This document shows, in pieces, positions 17,094 to 25,885 of a DNA stretch of 64,000 nucleotides (within the stretch, counting starts at the first letter, position 1; each line of letters opens with the position of its first letter). The DNA is from Pseudomonas sp. UFMG81 (GTDB lineage Bacteria; Pseudomonadota; Gammaproteobacteria; Pseudomonadales; Pseudomonadaceae): positions 1 to 64,000 of the forward strand of contig NZ_JACAFQ010000021.1 of NCBI RefSeq assembly GCF_015354575.1, given 5' to 3'. The translations under genes were made by a program, and so were the position numbers. A model generated the notes under the pieces. The model had not been told where the DNA came from. It did not search any database and saw only the letters and a list, made by a program, of their open reading frames with translations.

Positions 17094-20000
17094 TCAGCTT
17101 TCGCTGGTTACTGGCTTGGCCTCCTTGGTCCGATCACGCCCGGCCAGGCGCATCACCACCACGAAGAACACCGGCACGAACACAATGGCGAACGTCGCGC
17201 TGAGCATGCCGCCAATCACCCCGGTGCCGATGGCCTGCTGGCTGGCCGAGCTGGCGCCGCTGGCGATGGCCAACGGCACCACACCGAGGATGAACGCCAG
17301 CGAGGTCATCACGATCGGCCGCAGGCGCAGGCGCGCGGCCTGGATCGCGGCTTGGGTGGCATCGACACCCTGGTCGACCAGCTCCTTGGCGAACTCGATG
17401 ATCAGGATGGCGTTCTTCGCCGACAGGCCGATCAGGGTAATCAGGCCGACCTTGAAGAACACATCGTTGGGCAGGCCGCGCAGGGTCACCGCCAGCACCG
17501 CACCCAGCACCCCCAGCGGTACCACCAGCAGCACGGCGGTGGGGATCGACCAGCTTTCGTACAACGCCGCCAGGCACAGGAACACCACCAGCAGCGACAA
17601 GGCCATCAGCAGCGGTGCCTGGCTGCCGGACAACCGCTCCTGCAGCGACAGGCCGGTCCATTCCAGGCCCGCGCCAGCCGGCAGCTGGGCGACCAGGCGC
17701 TCGACCTCGGCCATGGCGTCGCCCGAGCTGTAGCCGGCGGCGGGTTCACCAGAAATCGACACCGCCGGGTAGCCGTTGTAGCGGGTCAGTTGCACCGGGC
17801 CGCTCTGCCAGTGGGCGGTGACGAAGGCGCCCAGGGGCACCATCTTGCCGCTGCTGTTGCGCACATGGATCTTGAGCAGGTCCTCGACCTGGCTGCGCTG
17901 GTCGCCCTCGGCCTGCACCACCACCCGTTGCATGCGGCCTTGGTTGGGGAAGTCGTTGACGTAGTTGGAGCCCACCGCGGTATTGAGCACTTCGCCGATA
18001 TCGGCGAACGACACTCCCAGTGCATTGGCCTGGCGGCGGTCCACTTGCAGTTCGACTTGGGGGCTTTCCGCCAGCGAGGCCTCGCGCACATTGACCAGCA
18101 CCTTGCTCTTGCGCGCCTGCTCGAGCAGTTGGTCGCGGGCCTGCATCAGCTCGCTGTAGCCCATGCCGCCTCGGTCTTGCAGGCGGAACTCGAAGCCGGT
18201 GGACTCGCCCAGGCCGTCCACCGGGGGTGGCAGCACCGAGAAGGCGATGGCGTCCTTGAGCTGGCTGAACGCTGCAGTGGCGCGGTCGGCGATGGACTGG
18301 GCGCTGTCGTCGCTGCCGCGCTCGGACCAGTCCTTGAGCGTGGTGAAGGCCAGTGCCGCGTTCTGCCCGCTGCCGGAGAAGCTGAAACCGAGGATCAGCG
18401 TGGTGTTGGCCACGCTCGGCTCTTCGGCGTTGTGCGCTTCGATCTGCCGCCCCACCTCGATGGTGCGGGCCTGGCTGGCACCCGGCGGCAGCTGGATGTC
18501 GGTGATGGTGTAGCCCTGGTCCTCGGTGGGTAGGAAGGCGCTGGGCAACTGGCTGAAGCCATAGACAAGCACGCCCACCAGTGCGGCATACACCAGCAGG
18601 TAACGGCCGCTGCGCGCCAGGGCGTGGGTGACCCAGCGCTGGTAGCCGTTGCTCATGCCGTCGAAGCGGCGGTTGAACCAGCCGAAGAAGCCCTTGCGTT
18701 CATGGTGCTCACCCTTGGCCAGCGGCTTGAGCAGGGTGGCGCACAGCGCCGGGGTGAGGCTCAGGGCGAGGAACGCCGAGAACAGGATCGACACCGCCAT
18801 CGACACCGAGAACTGCTGGTAGATGACCCCCACCGAGCCTTTCATGAACGCCATTGGCAGGAACACCGCCACCAGCACCAGGGTGATGCCGACGATGGCG
18901 CCGCTGATCTGGCCCATGGCCTTGCGCGTGGCCTCCTTGGGGGCCAAGCCTTCCTCGGCCATGATCCGCTCGACGTTCTCCACCACCACGATGGCGTCGT
19001 CCACCAGGATGCCGATGGCCAGCACCATGCCGAACAGGGTCAGCACGTTGACCGAGAAACCCAGCGCGTTCATCACCGCGAAGGTGCCCATCAGCGCCAC
19101 CGGCACCACCAGGGTGGGGATCAGGGTGTAACGGAAGTTCTGCAGGAACAGGAACATCACCGCGAACACCAGCACCATGGCCTCGATCAGGGTGTTGATC
19201 ACCTGCTTGATCGACACTTTGACGAACGGTGAGGTGTCATAGGGAATGTCGTACTTGACCCCGGCCGGGAAGTAGCGCGACAGCTCGTCGAGCTTCTGCT
19301 TGACCAGGGTGGCGGTTTCCATGGCATTGGCGCCGGGCGCCAGCTTGACGCTGAAGGCGCTGGTGGCCTTGCCGTTGAGGCGGGTGCCGTACTGATACTC
19401 CTGGGCGCCGATCTCGACCCGGGCGACATCGCCGACGGTGACCGTGGAGCCGTCGCGGTTGGCCCGCAGGACGATGGCGGCGAATTCTTCCGGGGTGCTC
19501 AGCTGGCCCTTGACCACCACGTTGGCGGTGATTTCCTGGGTCGGCCGGGCCGGCAGGTCGCCGATGCTGCCAGGTGCCACCTGGGCGTTCTGCGCGGCGA
19601 TGGCCTCGGCCACATCGTTGGGGGTGAGGTTGAAACCCACCAGCTTGGCCGGGTCGATCCAGATCCGCATGGCCCGCTCCGAGCCATACAGCTGGGCCTT
19701 GCCCACCCCCTTCACGCGACGGATCTCGTTCATCACGTTGCGCGCGAGGATATCGGACAGGGCGATCTCGTCGAGGCTGCCATCCTCGGAGGTGAGGGTG
19801 GCCAGCAGCAGGAAACCGGTGGACACCTTCTCGACCTGCAAACCTTGCTGGGTCACCGGGCGCGGCAGGCGCGACTCGATCACTTTGAGCCGGTTCTGCA
19901 CATCCACCTGTGCCAGGTCGGGGTTGGTGCCGGGTTGGAAGCTGGCGGTGATGGTGGCGCTACCCAGGCTGCTCTGCGAGGCGAAGTACAACAGGTTGTC

Positions 20001-20216
20001 GGCGCCATTGAGCTCCTGCTCGATGATGCTGACCACGCTCTCGTCCATGGTCGCCGCCGAGGCGCCGGGGTACACGGCGTAGATTTCCACCTGTGGCGGC
20101 GCCACGTCGGGGTACTGGGCCACGGGCAGCTGCGGCAGCGCCAGCCCGCCCAGCAGGAGAATGAACAGCGCGACCACCCAGGCGAACACCGGGCGGTCGA
20201 TGAAGAACTGCGGCAT
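17094..20216 (-). CDS. RND multidrug efflux permease (HAE1/AcrB family)
   Basis: A 1040-residue inner-membrane pump typical of the AcrB/MexB family. It has N-terminal MPQFFIDRPVFAWVVA, two large periplasmic loops and the TM4 proton-relay pair in GILVDDAIVVVENVER. The C-terminal half ends after GVIGGMLSATFAIVFVPVFFVV. Drives drug/proton antiport with the adaptor gene 11 bp upstream. No outer-membrane channel gene follows, so it must borrow one (an OprM/TtgC-like protein). It is divergent from the two-component system at 21.5-23.6 kb, which probably controls it. Confidence 0.93.
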   Translation of the reverse strand: MPQFFIDRPVFAWVVALFILLLGGLALPQLPVAQYPDVAPPQVEIYAVYPGASAATMDESVVSIIEQELNGADNLLYFASQSSLGSATITASFQPGTNPDLAQVDVQNRLKVIESRLPRPVTQQGLQVEKVSTGFLLLATLTSEDGSLDEIALSDILARNVMNEIRRVKGVGKAQLYGSERAMRIWIDPAKLVGFNLTPNDVAEAIAAQNAQVAPGSIGDLPARPTQEITANVVVKGQLSTPEEFAAIVLRANRDGSTVTVGDVARVEIGAQEYQYGTRLNGKATSAFSVKLAPGANAMETATLVKQKLDELSRYFPAGVKYDIPYDTSPFVKVSIKQVINTLIEAMVLVFAVMFLFLQNFRYTLIPTLVVPVALMGTFAVMNALGFSVNVLTLFGMVLAIGILVDDAIVVVENVERIMAEEGLAPKEATRKAMGQISGAIVGITLVLVAVFLPMAFMKGSVGVIYQQFSVSMAVSILFSAFLALSLTPALCATLLKPLAKGEHHERKGFFGWFNRRFDGMSNGYQRWVTHALARSGRYLLVYAALVGVLVYGFSQLPSAFLPTEDQGYTITDIQLPPGASQARTIEVGRQIEAHNAEEPSVANTTLILGFSFSGSGQNAALAFTTLKDWSERGSDDSAQSIADRATAAFSQLKDAIAFSVLPPPVDGLGESTGFEFRLQDRGGMGYSELMQARDQLLEQARKSKVLVNVREASLAESPQVELQVDRRQANALGVSFADIGEVLNTAVGSNYVNDFPNQGRMQRVVVQAEGDQRSQVEDLLKIHVRNSSGKMVPLGAFVTAHWQSGPVQLTRYNGYPAVSISGEPAAGYSSGDAMAEVERLVAQLPAGAGLEWTGLSLQERLSGSQAPLLMALSLLVVFLCLAALYESWSIPTAVLLVVPLGVLGAVLAVTLRGLPNDVFFKVGLITLIGLSAKNAILIIEFAKELVDQGVDATQAAIQAARLRLRPIVMTSLAFILGVVPLAIASGASSASQQAIGTGVIGGMLSATFAIVFVPVFFVVVMRLAGRDRTKEAKPVTSES

Positions 20217-20227
20217 GGATCAGGCCC

Positions 20228-21403
20228 TCACTGGCCGTTGTGCTGGACGATGGAGAGTGCGTCCGGTTGTTCGTCGACCTGCACCGAGTCACCGGCCTTG
20301 ACGTGCTGCAAGCCCTCGACCACGACGCGCTCGCCGGCCTCCAGGCCCGCGCTGACGACCCAACGGTCGCCCTGGGCGCTGCCCAGCTGCACCTGGCGCT
20401 CGCTGATGCGATCCTGCGGGTCGACCACCAGCACTTTGGGTACGCCGGCGCTGTCACGCAGGATCGCCCGTTGCGGCACGCTGATGCCTTGCGGTTGCAC
20501 GGCCTGCTCCAGGCGCACGCGCACGTAGCTGCCGGGCAACAGGTCGAGGTCGGGGTTGGGGAACTCGCTGCGCAGGGTGATCTGGTTGGTGCTCGGGTCG
20601 ACGCTGAGGTCGGAGAACAGCAACTTGCCGGGCAGCGGGTAGGCGCTGCCGTCGTCCTGGATCAATGTCGCCTTGACCTGGTCCTGGCCCACCCGTTGCA
20701 GCTCGCCGGCCCGCAGTGCGCGGCGCAGGGCGTTGAGCTCGCGGGTCGACTGGCTGACGTCGGCGTGGATCGGGTTCAGTTGCTGGATGGTGGCCAATGG
20801 CGTGGTCTCGTTTTGACCGACCAGGGCTCCCTCGGTCACCAGCGCGCGGCCGATGCGCCCGGAGATCGGCGCGGTGACGGTGGCGTAACCCAGGTTCAGG
20901 CGGGCGCGCTCCAGGGCGGCCTTGGCTTCGGCCACGGCGGCATCGGCTTGCAGGAAGCTGGCGCGGGCGTTGTCGTACTCCTGGCGGCTGACTGCCTTGT
21001 CGTCGACCAGCTGGCGGTAGCGTTGCTCTTGCAGGCGCGCTTGATAGACCGTGGCCTCGGCCTTGGCCAGGGTGGCGCGGGCGCTGTCGAAGTCGGCCTT
21101 GAACGGCGCCGGGTCGATCAGGAACAGCACATCGCCCTGCTTGACATCGCTGCCTTCGCGATACACCCGCTTGAGCACCACGCCGGCCACCCGGGCGCGC
21201 ACTTCGGCGGTGCGCGGGGCGAGGATGCGCCCGCTCAGTTCGGTGCTGATGGCCAGCGGCTGCACGGCGAGGGTTTCGACCCGCACTTGCGAGACGGGCG
21301 TCTGTTCGCTTTGTTCGGCGGCGTCATTGCAACCGGCAAGGGCGAGGGTGAACAGCGCCAGGAGCGCCAGGGGGCGCAGGCGCGTAGCGCAGAGAATGGA
21401 CAT
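20228..21403 (-). CDS. RND efflux periplasmic adaptor (membrane fusion lipoprotein)
   Basis: A 391-residue adaptor with a lipobox LALAGC near residue 24, hence an inner-membrane-anchored lipoprotein. It has split biotinyl-lipoyl halves (RVAGVVLKRVYREGSDVKQGD and YATVTAPISGRIG), a coiled-coil hairpin between them (residues 110-170) and a beta-barrel / membrane-proximal domain. It bridges the permease to an outer-membrane channel and is the first gene of the two-gene pump operon. Its promoter must lie in the 158-bp divergent region shared with the response regulator. Confidence 0.92.
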   Translation of the reverse strand: MSILCATRLRPLALLALFTLALAGCNDAAEQSEQTPVSQVRVETLAVQPLAISTELSGRILAPRTAEVRARVAGVVLKRVYREGSDVKQGDVLFLIDPAPFKADFDSARATLAKAEATVYQARLQEQRYRQLVDDKAVSRQEYDNARASFLQADAAVAEAKAALERARLNLGYATVTAPISGRIGRALVTEGALVGQNETTPLATIQQLNPIHADVSQSTRELNALRRALRAGELQRVGQDQVKATLIQDDGSAYPLPGKLLFSDLSVDPSTNQITLRSEFPNPDLDLLPGSYVRVRLEQAVQPQGISVPQRAILRDSAGVPKVLVVDPQDRISERQVQLGSAQGDRWVVSAGLEAGERVVVEGLQHVKAGDSVQVDEQPDALSIVQHNGQ

Positions 21404-21479
21404 ACGGATCTTCCGGAATTGATCGAGCCTATGCTAAGGCAACCGTTCGCGGGGGCGCTGTTAAGCTGTGTAGGGCGTA

Positions 21480-21499
21480 TGTGAAAAAGTGTGAAGCAG
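21480..21499. promoter_or_regulatory. Tandem direct repeat, candidate response-regulator site
   Basis: TGTGAAAAAG TGTGAAGCAG: TGTGAA at 21480 and 21490, a 10-bp period as used by OmpR/PhoB-family dimers, in the divergent region between the pump and the two-component genes. A third looser TGTGTA lies at 21467. Function inferred only from spacing. Confidence 0.35.
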
Positions 21500-21513
21500 C
21501 GGCGGCACCCGGC

Positions 21514-21532
21514 GCAGGATTCTATATCCTGC
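21514..21532. promoter_or_regulatory. Inverted repeat upstream of the response regulator
   Basis: GCAGGAT (21514-21520), TCTAT, ATCCTGC (21526-21532): a perfect 7-bp inverted repeat ending 29 bp before the regulator start. It could be an operator or a 5' UTR hairpin; no T-tract follows. Confidence 0.35.
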
Positions 21533-21561
21533 CTTCCTTCACTTCTTCGTCAAAGCCCTTT

Positions 21562-22263
21562 ATGCCGAACATCCTCCTGGTCGAAGACGACAGCGCGCTG
21601 TCCGAGCTGATCGCCAGCTACCTGCAACGCAACGACTTCCATGTCCGGGTGATCGCCCGGGGTGATCACGTGCTGGACGCGTTCCGCCAGCACAAGCCGG
21701 ACCTGGTGATCCTCGACCTGATGCTGCCCGGCCTCGACGGCCTGCAGGTGTGCCGCCTGCTGCGCCAGGCGTCCCAGGGCTTGCCGATCCTCATGCTGAC
21801 CGCCCGCGACGACAGCCACGACCAGGTGCTGGGCCTGGAGATGGGCGCCGACGACTACGTCACCAAACCCTGCGAGCCGCGGGTACTGCTGGCCCGGGTG
21901 CGCACACTGCTGCGCCGCAGCAGCATCCACGAACCACGCCTGGACAGTGACCAGATCCTGATCGGTGGCCTGCATATCAACCTGGCCGAGCGCACCGTCA
22001 GCTGGCGCGGCGAGGAGGTGGAGCTGTCCAGCGGCGAGTACAACCTGCTGGTGGTGCTGGCGCGCAATGCCGGCGAAGTGCTCAGCCGCGACCGTATTCT
22101 CCAGCAGTTGCGCGGCATCGAGTTCAACGGCACCGACCGCTCGGTGGACGTGGCCATCTCCAAGCTGCGCCGCAAGTTCGACGACAGCGCGGGCGAAGCG
22201 CGCAAGATCAAGACCGTGTGGGGCAAGGGCTACCTGTTCAGCCGCGTCGAGTGGGAGTACTGA
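21562..22263 (+). CDS. OmpR-family two-component response regulator (RstA-like)
   Basis: A 233-residue regulator. The receiver has acidic residues in VEDD (9-10), phospho-acceptor Asp52 (LVILDLMLPG), Thr in MLTARDD and Lys in TKPCEPR. The C-terminal winged helix (VELSSGEYNLLVVLARNAGEVLSR to VWGKGYLF) binds DNA. I choose ATG 21562 because the family starts with this xNILLVEDD segment; an in-frame ATG at 21481 would add 27 unusual residues. It is followed 6 bp later by its kinase gene and divergent from the RND pump, its probable target. Confidence 0.9.
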   Translation: MPNILLVEDDSALSELIASYLQRNDFHVRVIARGDHVLDAFRQHKPDLVILDLMLPGLDGLQVCRLLRQASQGLPILMLTARDDSHDQVLGLEMGADDYVTKPCEPRVLLARVRTLLRRSSIHEPRLDSDQILIGGLHINLAERTVSWRGEEVELSSGEYNLLVVLARNAGEVLSRDRILQQLRGIEFNGTDRSVDVAISKLRRKFDDSAGEARKIKTVWGKGYLFSRVEWEY

Positions 22264-22269
22264 CACGCC

Positions 22270-23568
22270 ATGCTGAAGATCCTGGTGCGCCTGTACCTGG
22301 TGATCATCGTCGCCTATGCCGGTGCCTTGCTGCTGATCCCCGACGCCATCGTCGGTGCCTTCCATGCGCGTTTCATGGCCTACAACCTGGACCAGACCAA
22401 GGGCGTGCAGTCGTTGATCGTGCGCCAGTTCCAGCAGGCACCGCGCGAACAGTGGCCGGCGGTGGCGCAGGAACTGGCCAAGGATTTTGCCCCGTTGGAA
22501 GTGCAATTGCTGGCCATGGACAAGGCCGAGCTCGACGACGAGGAGCGGGCACGCCTGGAGCATGGCCTGCACGCGGTGCGCATCGCCGACTGGGGGTACT
22601 ACGAGACCGTGCTGGCACCGCTGGACAAGCAGTGGCTGGTGCGCCTGCATTCACCGCCCGACCCGCTGGACATCAACGTGCTGTCATGGGGTGTGACGGT
22701 GCTGATCGGCGCCGCCATGCTCGGCTGCCTGCTGCTGTGGGTGTGGCCGCACTGGCGTGACCTGGAGCGTTTGAAGGAAACCGCGCGAAGCCTCGGGCAG
22801 GGCCAGATGAGCGAGCGTACCCATATACCACCGCGGTCGAACATCGGCGAACTGGCCGGGGTGTTCGACACCATGGCCGGTGACCTGGAGCGCCATGTCA
22901 ACCAGCAGCGCGAGCTGCTCAATGCGGTGTCCCATGAACTGCGCACACCGCTGACCCGCCTGGATTTCGGCCTGGTGCTGCTGTACGACGAGGTGCCGGC
23001 GACCGCGCGCAAGCGCCTGCTGGAACTGGTGGGGCATGTGCGGGAGCTGGATGAACTGGTGCTGGAGCTTCTGTCGTACAGCCGTATGGAGTTCGCCGAA
23101 CAGGGCCGCGAACGGGTCGAGGTGTCGCTGCTGGAGCTGGTCGACAGCGTGCTCGGTAGTTTTGCCGAGGAGCTCGATGGCCGCGGTATTCAGTGGGAGG
23201 TACGCAGCGAGAACGATTTGCCGCGATTTGTCCTCGATCCGCGGCTGACTGCGCGCGCGGTGCAGAACCTGGTGCGCAATGCCATGCGCTATTGCGATGA
23301 GAGCTTGTTGCTGCGCTTGCGCCTGGAAGACGACGGTGCCTGTCTGCTGACCGTCGAGGATGATGGGATTGGCATTCCGGCCGAAGAGCGTGAGCGGATC
23401 TTCCAGCCGTTCTATCGCCTGGACCGTAGCCGGGATCGCAGTACCGGTGGGTTCGGTCTGGGGCTGGCGATCAGCCGACGAGCCATCGAAGGGCAGGGCG
23501 GGACCTTGACCGTGGCGCAGTCGGCGCTGGGTGGGGCGCAGTTCAGGATTCGATTGCCGGCGGGGTGA
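22270..23568 (+). CDS. Sensor histidine kinase (RstB-like)
   Basis: A 432-residue membrane kinase. TM1 spans residues 4-24, a periplasmic sensor region 30-137, TM2 138-158, then HAMP. The H-box is NAVSHELRTPLTRLD (His near 222), followed by N-box NLVRNAMRYCDE, G1 VEDDGIGIP and G2 STGGFGLGLAIS. The periplasmic loop is rich in charged residues (KAELDDEERARLEHGL), reminiscent of RstB, but the signal is unknown. Expressed with the regulator at 21562. A REP element follows. Confidence 0.9.
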   Translation: MLKILVRLYLVIIVAYAGALLLIPDAIVGAFHARFMAYNLDQTKGVQSLIVRQFQQAPREQWPAVAQELAKDFAPLEVQLLAMDKAELDDEERARLEHGLHAVRIADWGYYETVLAPLDKQWLVRLHSPPDPLDINVLSWGVTVLIGAAMLGCLLLWVWPHWRDLERLKETARSLGQGQMSERTHIPPRSNIGELAGVFDTMAGDLERHVNQQRELLNAVSHELRTPLTRLDFGLVLLYDEVPATARKRLLELVGHVRELDELVLELLSYSRMEFAEQGRERVEVSLLELVDSVLGSFAEELDGRGIQWEVRSENDLPRFVLDPRLTARAVQNLVRNAMRYCDESLLLRLRLEDDGACLLTVEDDGIGIPAEERERIFQPFYRLDRSRDRSTGGFGLGLAISRRAIEGQGGTLTVAQSALGGAQFRIRLPAG

Positions 23569-23590
23569 TGGGGCTTTTTCGCCGTGCCCT

Positions 23591-23707
23591 TGTAGGAGCG
23601 GCCTTGTGTCGCGAAAGGGGTGCGCAGCGCCCCCGGGATTTCGGCGTCACAGCGAATATTGTCGGGGCCGCTTCGCAGCCCTTTCGCGACACAAGGCCGC
23701 TCCTACA
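23591..23707. repeat. REP/BIME palindrome
   Basis: TGTAGGAGCGGCCTTGTGTC at 23591 is mirrored by its complement ending at 23707, with GCGAAAGGGGTGCGCAGC and GGCCGCTTCGCAGCCCTTTCGC inside. It lies between the convergent kinase and diguanylate cyclase genes and may act as a two-way terminator. Confidence 0.85.
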
Positions 23708-23736
23708 GAGGACGTGCAGCCCAAGCAGCCTGGTTG

Positions 23737-24825
23737 TCAATGCTCTGCCACTGGCGCGCTCCACAGGACGAACCGATCCTTGCCACTGTGCTTGGCCGCA
23801 TACAATGCCTGGTCCGCCCGGATCAACGCCAGGCTCAGGGTATCGCCGTTGTCCACCCGCGCAAGGCCGATGCTGATGGTCACCGCATGGGCGCCGACAT
23901 CGTCACGCACCCGTTGGCACAGTGCGCCGACCCGCTGTTCGGCACCTTGCTCATCCAGCCCCTGGAAGAAAATCGCGAACTCTTCGCCGCCCAACCGAGC
24001 AATCTCATAATCCGCCATTGCGGCGCGAATATGCGCAGCCACCCGTTTAAGCACCTCATCACCGATGTCATGGCCGAAGCGGTCGTTGACCTGCTTGAAG
24101 TTGTCGATATCGATCATCGCCAGGAACTGCCCCGGGCCGGCCAGTTGCAGCAGGCGCTCGGCCTTGGCCATGAACGAGCGGCGGTTGGGGATTTCGGTCA
24201 GGGCGTCGATGTAGGCCTGTTCCAGCAGCACCTTGGTCAGGTAGAAATTGTGCAGCTTGGCCTGGCGCAGGCGCAGGTAGCTGTAGATCACCAGGCCGCT
24301 GAGAAACAGCGCATAGCTGAGCAGCAGGGCGCCTTCGAGTTCGAAGGGCTCGACACGGGTGTGGTGGAAGGGGTTGAGCACCACCCAGGTGATGCCCATG
24401 GCGCAGAAGAACGACCAGCGCCGCACCGGCAATACCGACACGGTGTACAGCACCGTCGAGACGGTCAGTATCAGCCACACCGGGCGCACGGTGATGGGGA
24501 CGCCCTCGATGACCAGGCGCAGGCCCAGGGTGATCACCACCACGAACAGCAGGTTGAGCACATCGAAGTGCTGGCTGCGACGGGTAAAGCCGAGGACCAC
24601 CGTGAGGCAGCCGAGCAGGGCGAGGAAGGCCGTCGAGCGCCAGGTCAGGCCCTGGTCGCCCAGGTAGCTGACGATCAGGTCGAACACCAGCCAGATGGCA
24701 ATGCCGATGCAGAAGATCAGCAGGCAGAAGCGGCGCATGGCCTCGAATTCGTGCTGGCGGAACTCGGCGCGCAGGGCGGCCGGGGCGACCTGCTGGCGAA
24801 TGTGGGCTTCGAGGGTTTTGTACAT
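23737..24825 (-). CDS. Membrane diguanylate cyclase (GGDEF)
   Basis: A 362-residue protein: an N-terminal region with about five or six hydrophobic segments (residues 35-200), a short linker, then a GGDEF domain (about 205-355). The active site reads RLGGEEF near 277-281, so it should make c-di-GMP. The product-inhibition RxxD motif normally five residues before GG is missing. No phosphodiesterase domain is present. It lies downstream of, and co-oriented with, the wecB-nfrB-nfrA operon whose NfrB has c-di-GMP-binding MshEN-like segments. A functional link is plausible but unproven; a 227-bp REP-filled gap separates them. Confidence 0.88.
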   Translation of the reverse strand: MYKTLEAHIRQQVAPAALRAEFRQHEFEAMRRFCLLIFCIGIAIWLVFDLIVSYLGDQGLTWRSTAFLALLGCLTVVLGFTRRSQHFDVLNLLFVVVITLGLRLVIEGVPITVRPVWLILTVSTVLYTVSVLPVRRWSFFCAMGITWVVLNPFHHTRVEPFELEGALLLSYALFLSGLVIYSYLRLRQAKLHNFYLTKVLLEQAYIDALTEIPNRRSFMAKAERLLQLAGPGQFLAMIDIDNFKQVNDRFGHDIGDEVLKRVAAHIRAAMADYEIARLGGEEFAIFFQGLDEQGAEQRVGALCQRVRDDVGAHAVTISIGLARVDNGDTLSLALIRADQALYAAKHSGKDRFVLWSAPVAEH

Positions 24826-24867
24826 GCAGGCAAGGCTCTCGGCTTGTTGTCGTTGTTTCGGGCCCCT

Positions 24868-25027
24868 ATCGCCGGCAAGCCGGCTCCCACTCCCAAGGCG
24901 CGCAGAAATTCTGTAGGAGCGGCCTTGTGTCGCGAAAGGGTCGCGAAGCGGCCCCAGTGATCAATTGTGCGACACAGTTGGATGGGGCTGCTCTGCAGCC
25001 CTTTCGCGACACAAGGCCGCTCCTACA
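24868..25027. repeat. REP/BIME cluster between the cyclase and ybcH-like genes
   Basis: A partial GCCGGCAAGCCGGCTCCCAC unit (near 24871) is followed by TGTAGGAGCGGCCTTGTGTC at 24912, mirrored by its complement ending at 25027. It would form a strong hairpin between the polysaccharide operon and the cyclase gene, probably limiting read-through. Confidence 0.85.
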
Positions 25028-25051
25028 CAAGCTAGCGATAGGGCGCCTCGA

Positions 25052-25885
25052 TCAGTCCAGTGTCAGCACACTCCTGCTCCACGGCCGGTAACGCAAAGCG
25101 AACACCGCCTCTGGGTGACAGCCGCCGGTCAACGCCGGCTGTGCAGGCTCGGCGCGGAACGGCTGCGCACTGAGCTGGCGAAACGCCTCGCGCACGATGC
25201 CCACCCGGCATGGCAGGGCTTGCTCATAGGCCATACGCACCATCGGCGCCAAGCGCCCGGTCCCCGCGCCATCCTGCCACCAGACTTTCAGGCCCAGGCC
25301 TGCCAGCTGGTCCAGCCACGCCCCATTGACCCGCGGTGAGAGCTGTCCGGCACTGAACGCGCTGATATGCAGCGGCTTGTCCAACTGCCGGTTGAATGCC
25401 TGCAATTGGCTGTACAGCGCTGCCCGGCGCTCGGCGTCGCGAAAGTGCAAGTCGTCCAGCTCCAGTGGCAGGTACCAGCCGGCCACCGGTAACTGCCAAT
25501 GCTCGCGCACTTGCTGGTACTGGCTGAGGGACTGCCCTAGCTGGGCCTTGAAGTAGCTGTTCAAACCTTCGCCGTCGAGCTGCTCCAGGCGTTGATAGTA
25601 GGCTGGGTCCATGTACAAGCCCATTACCAGTTCCAGGCCTTGCGCGCGGGCCTCGCGCAGGCTGGCGGCGAGCCAGCCGTCGGCGCCGCCGAAGTCGCTG
25701 TCGCCGTAGGCGCTCCATTGCACGATCAGGGTCTTGCCACCCTGGGCCACGGTGGCCCGCCACAGTTGCTGCCATTGCGCCGGCGTGACCGTGGCATCGC
25801 GGTTGAGCGGTTGGTAGAACAGGCGCTGGTCGGCCAGGGCGGGCAGGCACAGGGCAAGCAGGCAGGCGAGCAGGAGGTTGCGCAT
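25052..25885 (-). CDS. Secreted DUF4434 protein (YbcH-like) of the Nfr glycan operon
   Basis: A 277-residue protein with a signal peptide (MRNLLLACLLALCLPALA). The body looks like a TIM-barrel glycoside-hydrolase-like fold: ARAQGLELVMGLYMDP, GWYLPLELDDLHF with acidic residues, HISAFSAGQLSP and LKVWWQDGAG. E. coli has a DUF4434 protein (YbcH) in the nfr operon, and the position here is the same, directly after nfrA with a 1-bp TGATG overlap. A role in trimming or handling the secreted glycan is inference. Confidence 0.8.
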   Translation of the reverse strand: MRNLLLACLLALCLPALADQRLFYQPLNRDATVTPAQWQQLWRATVAQGGKTLIVQWSAYGDSDFGGADGWLAASLREARAQGLELVMGLYMDPAYYQRLEQLDGEGLNSYFKAQLGQSLSQYQQVREHWQLPVAGWYLPLELDDLHFRDAERRAALYSQLQAFNRQLDKPLHISAFSAGQLSPRVNGAWLDQLAGLGLKVWWQDGAGTGRLAPMVRMAYEQALPCRVGIVREAFRQLSAQPFRAEPAQPALTGGCHPEAVFALRYRPWSRSVLTLD

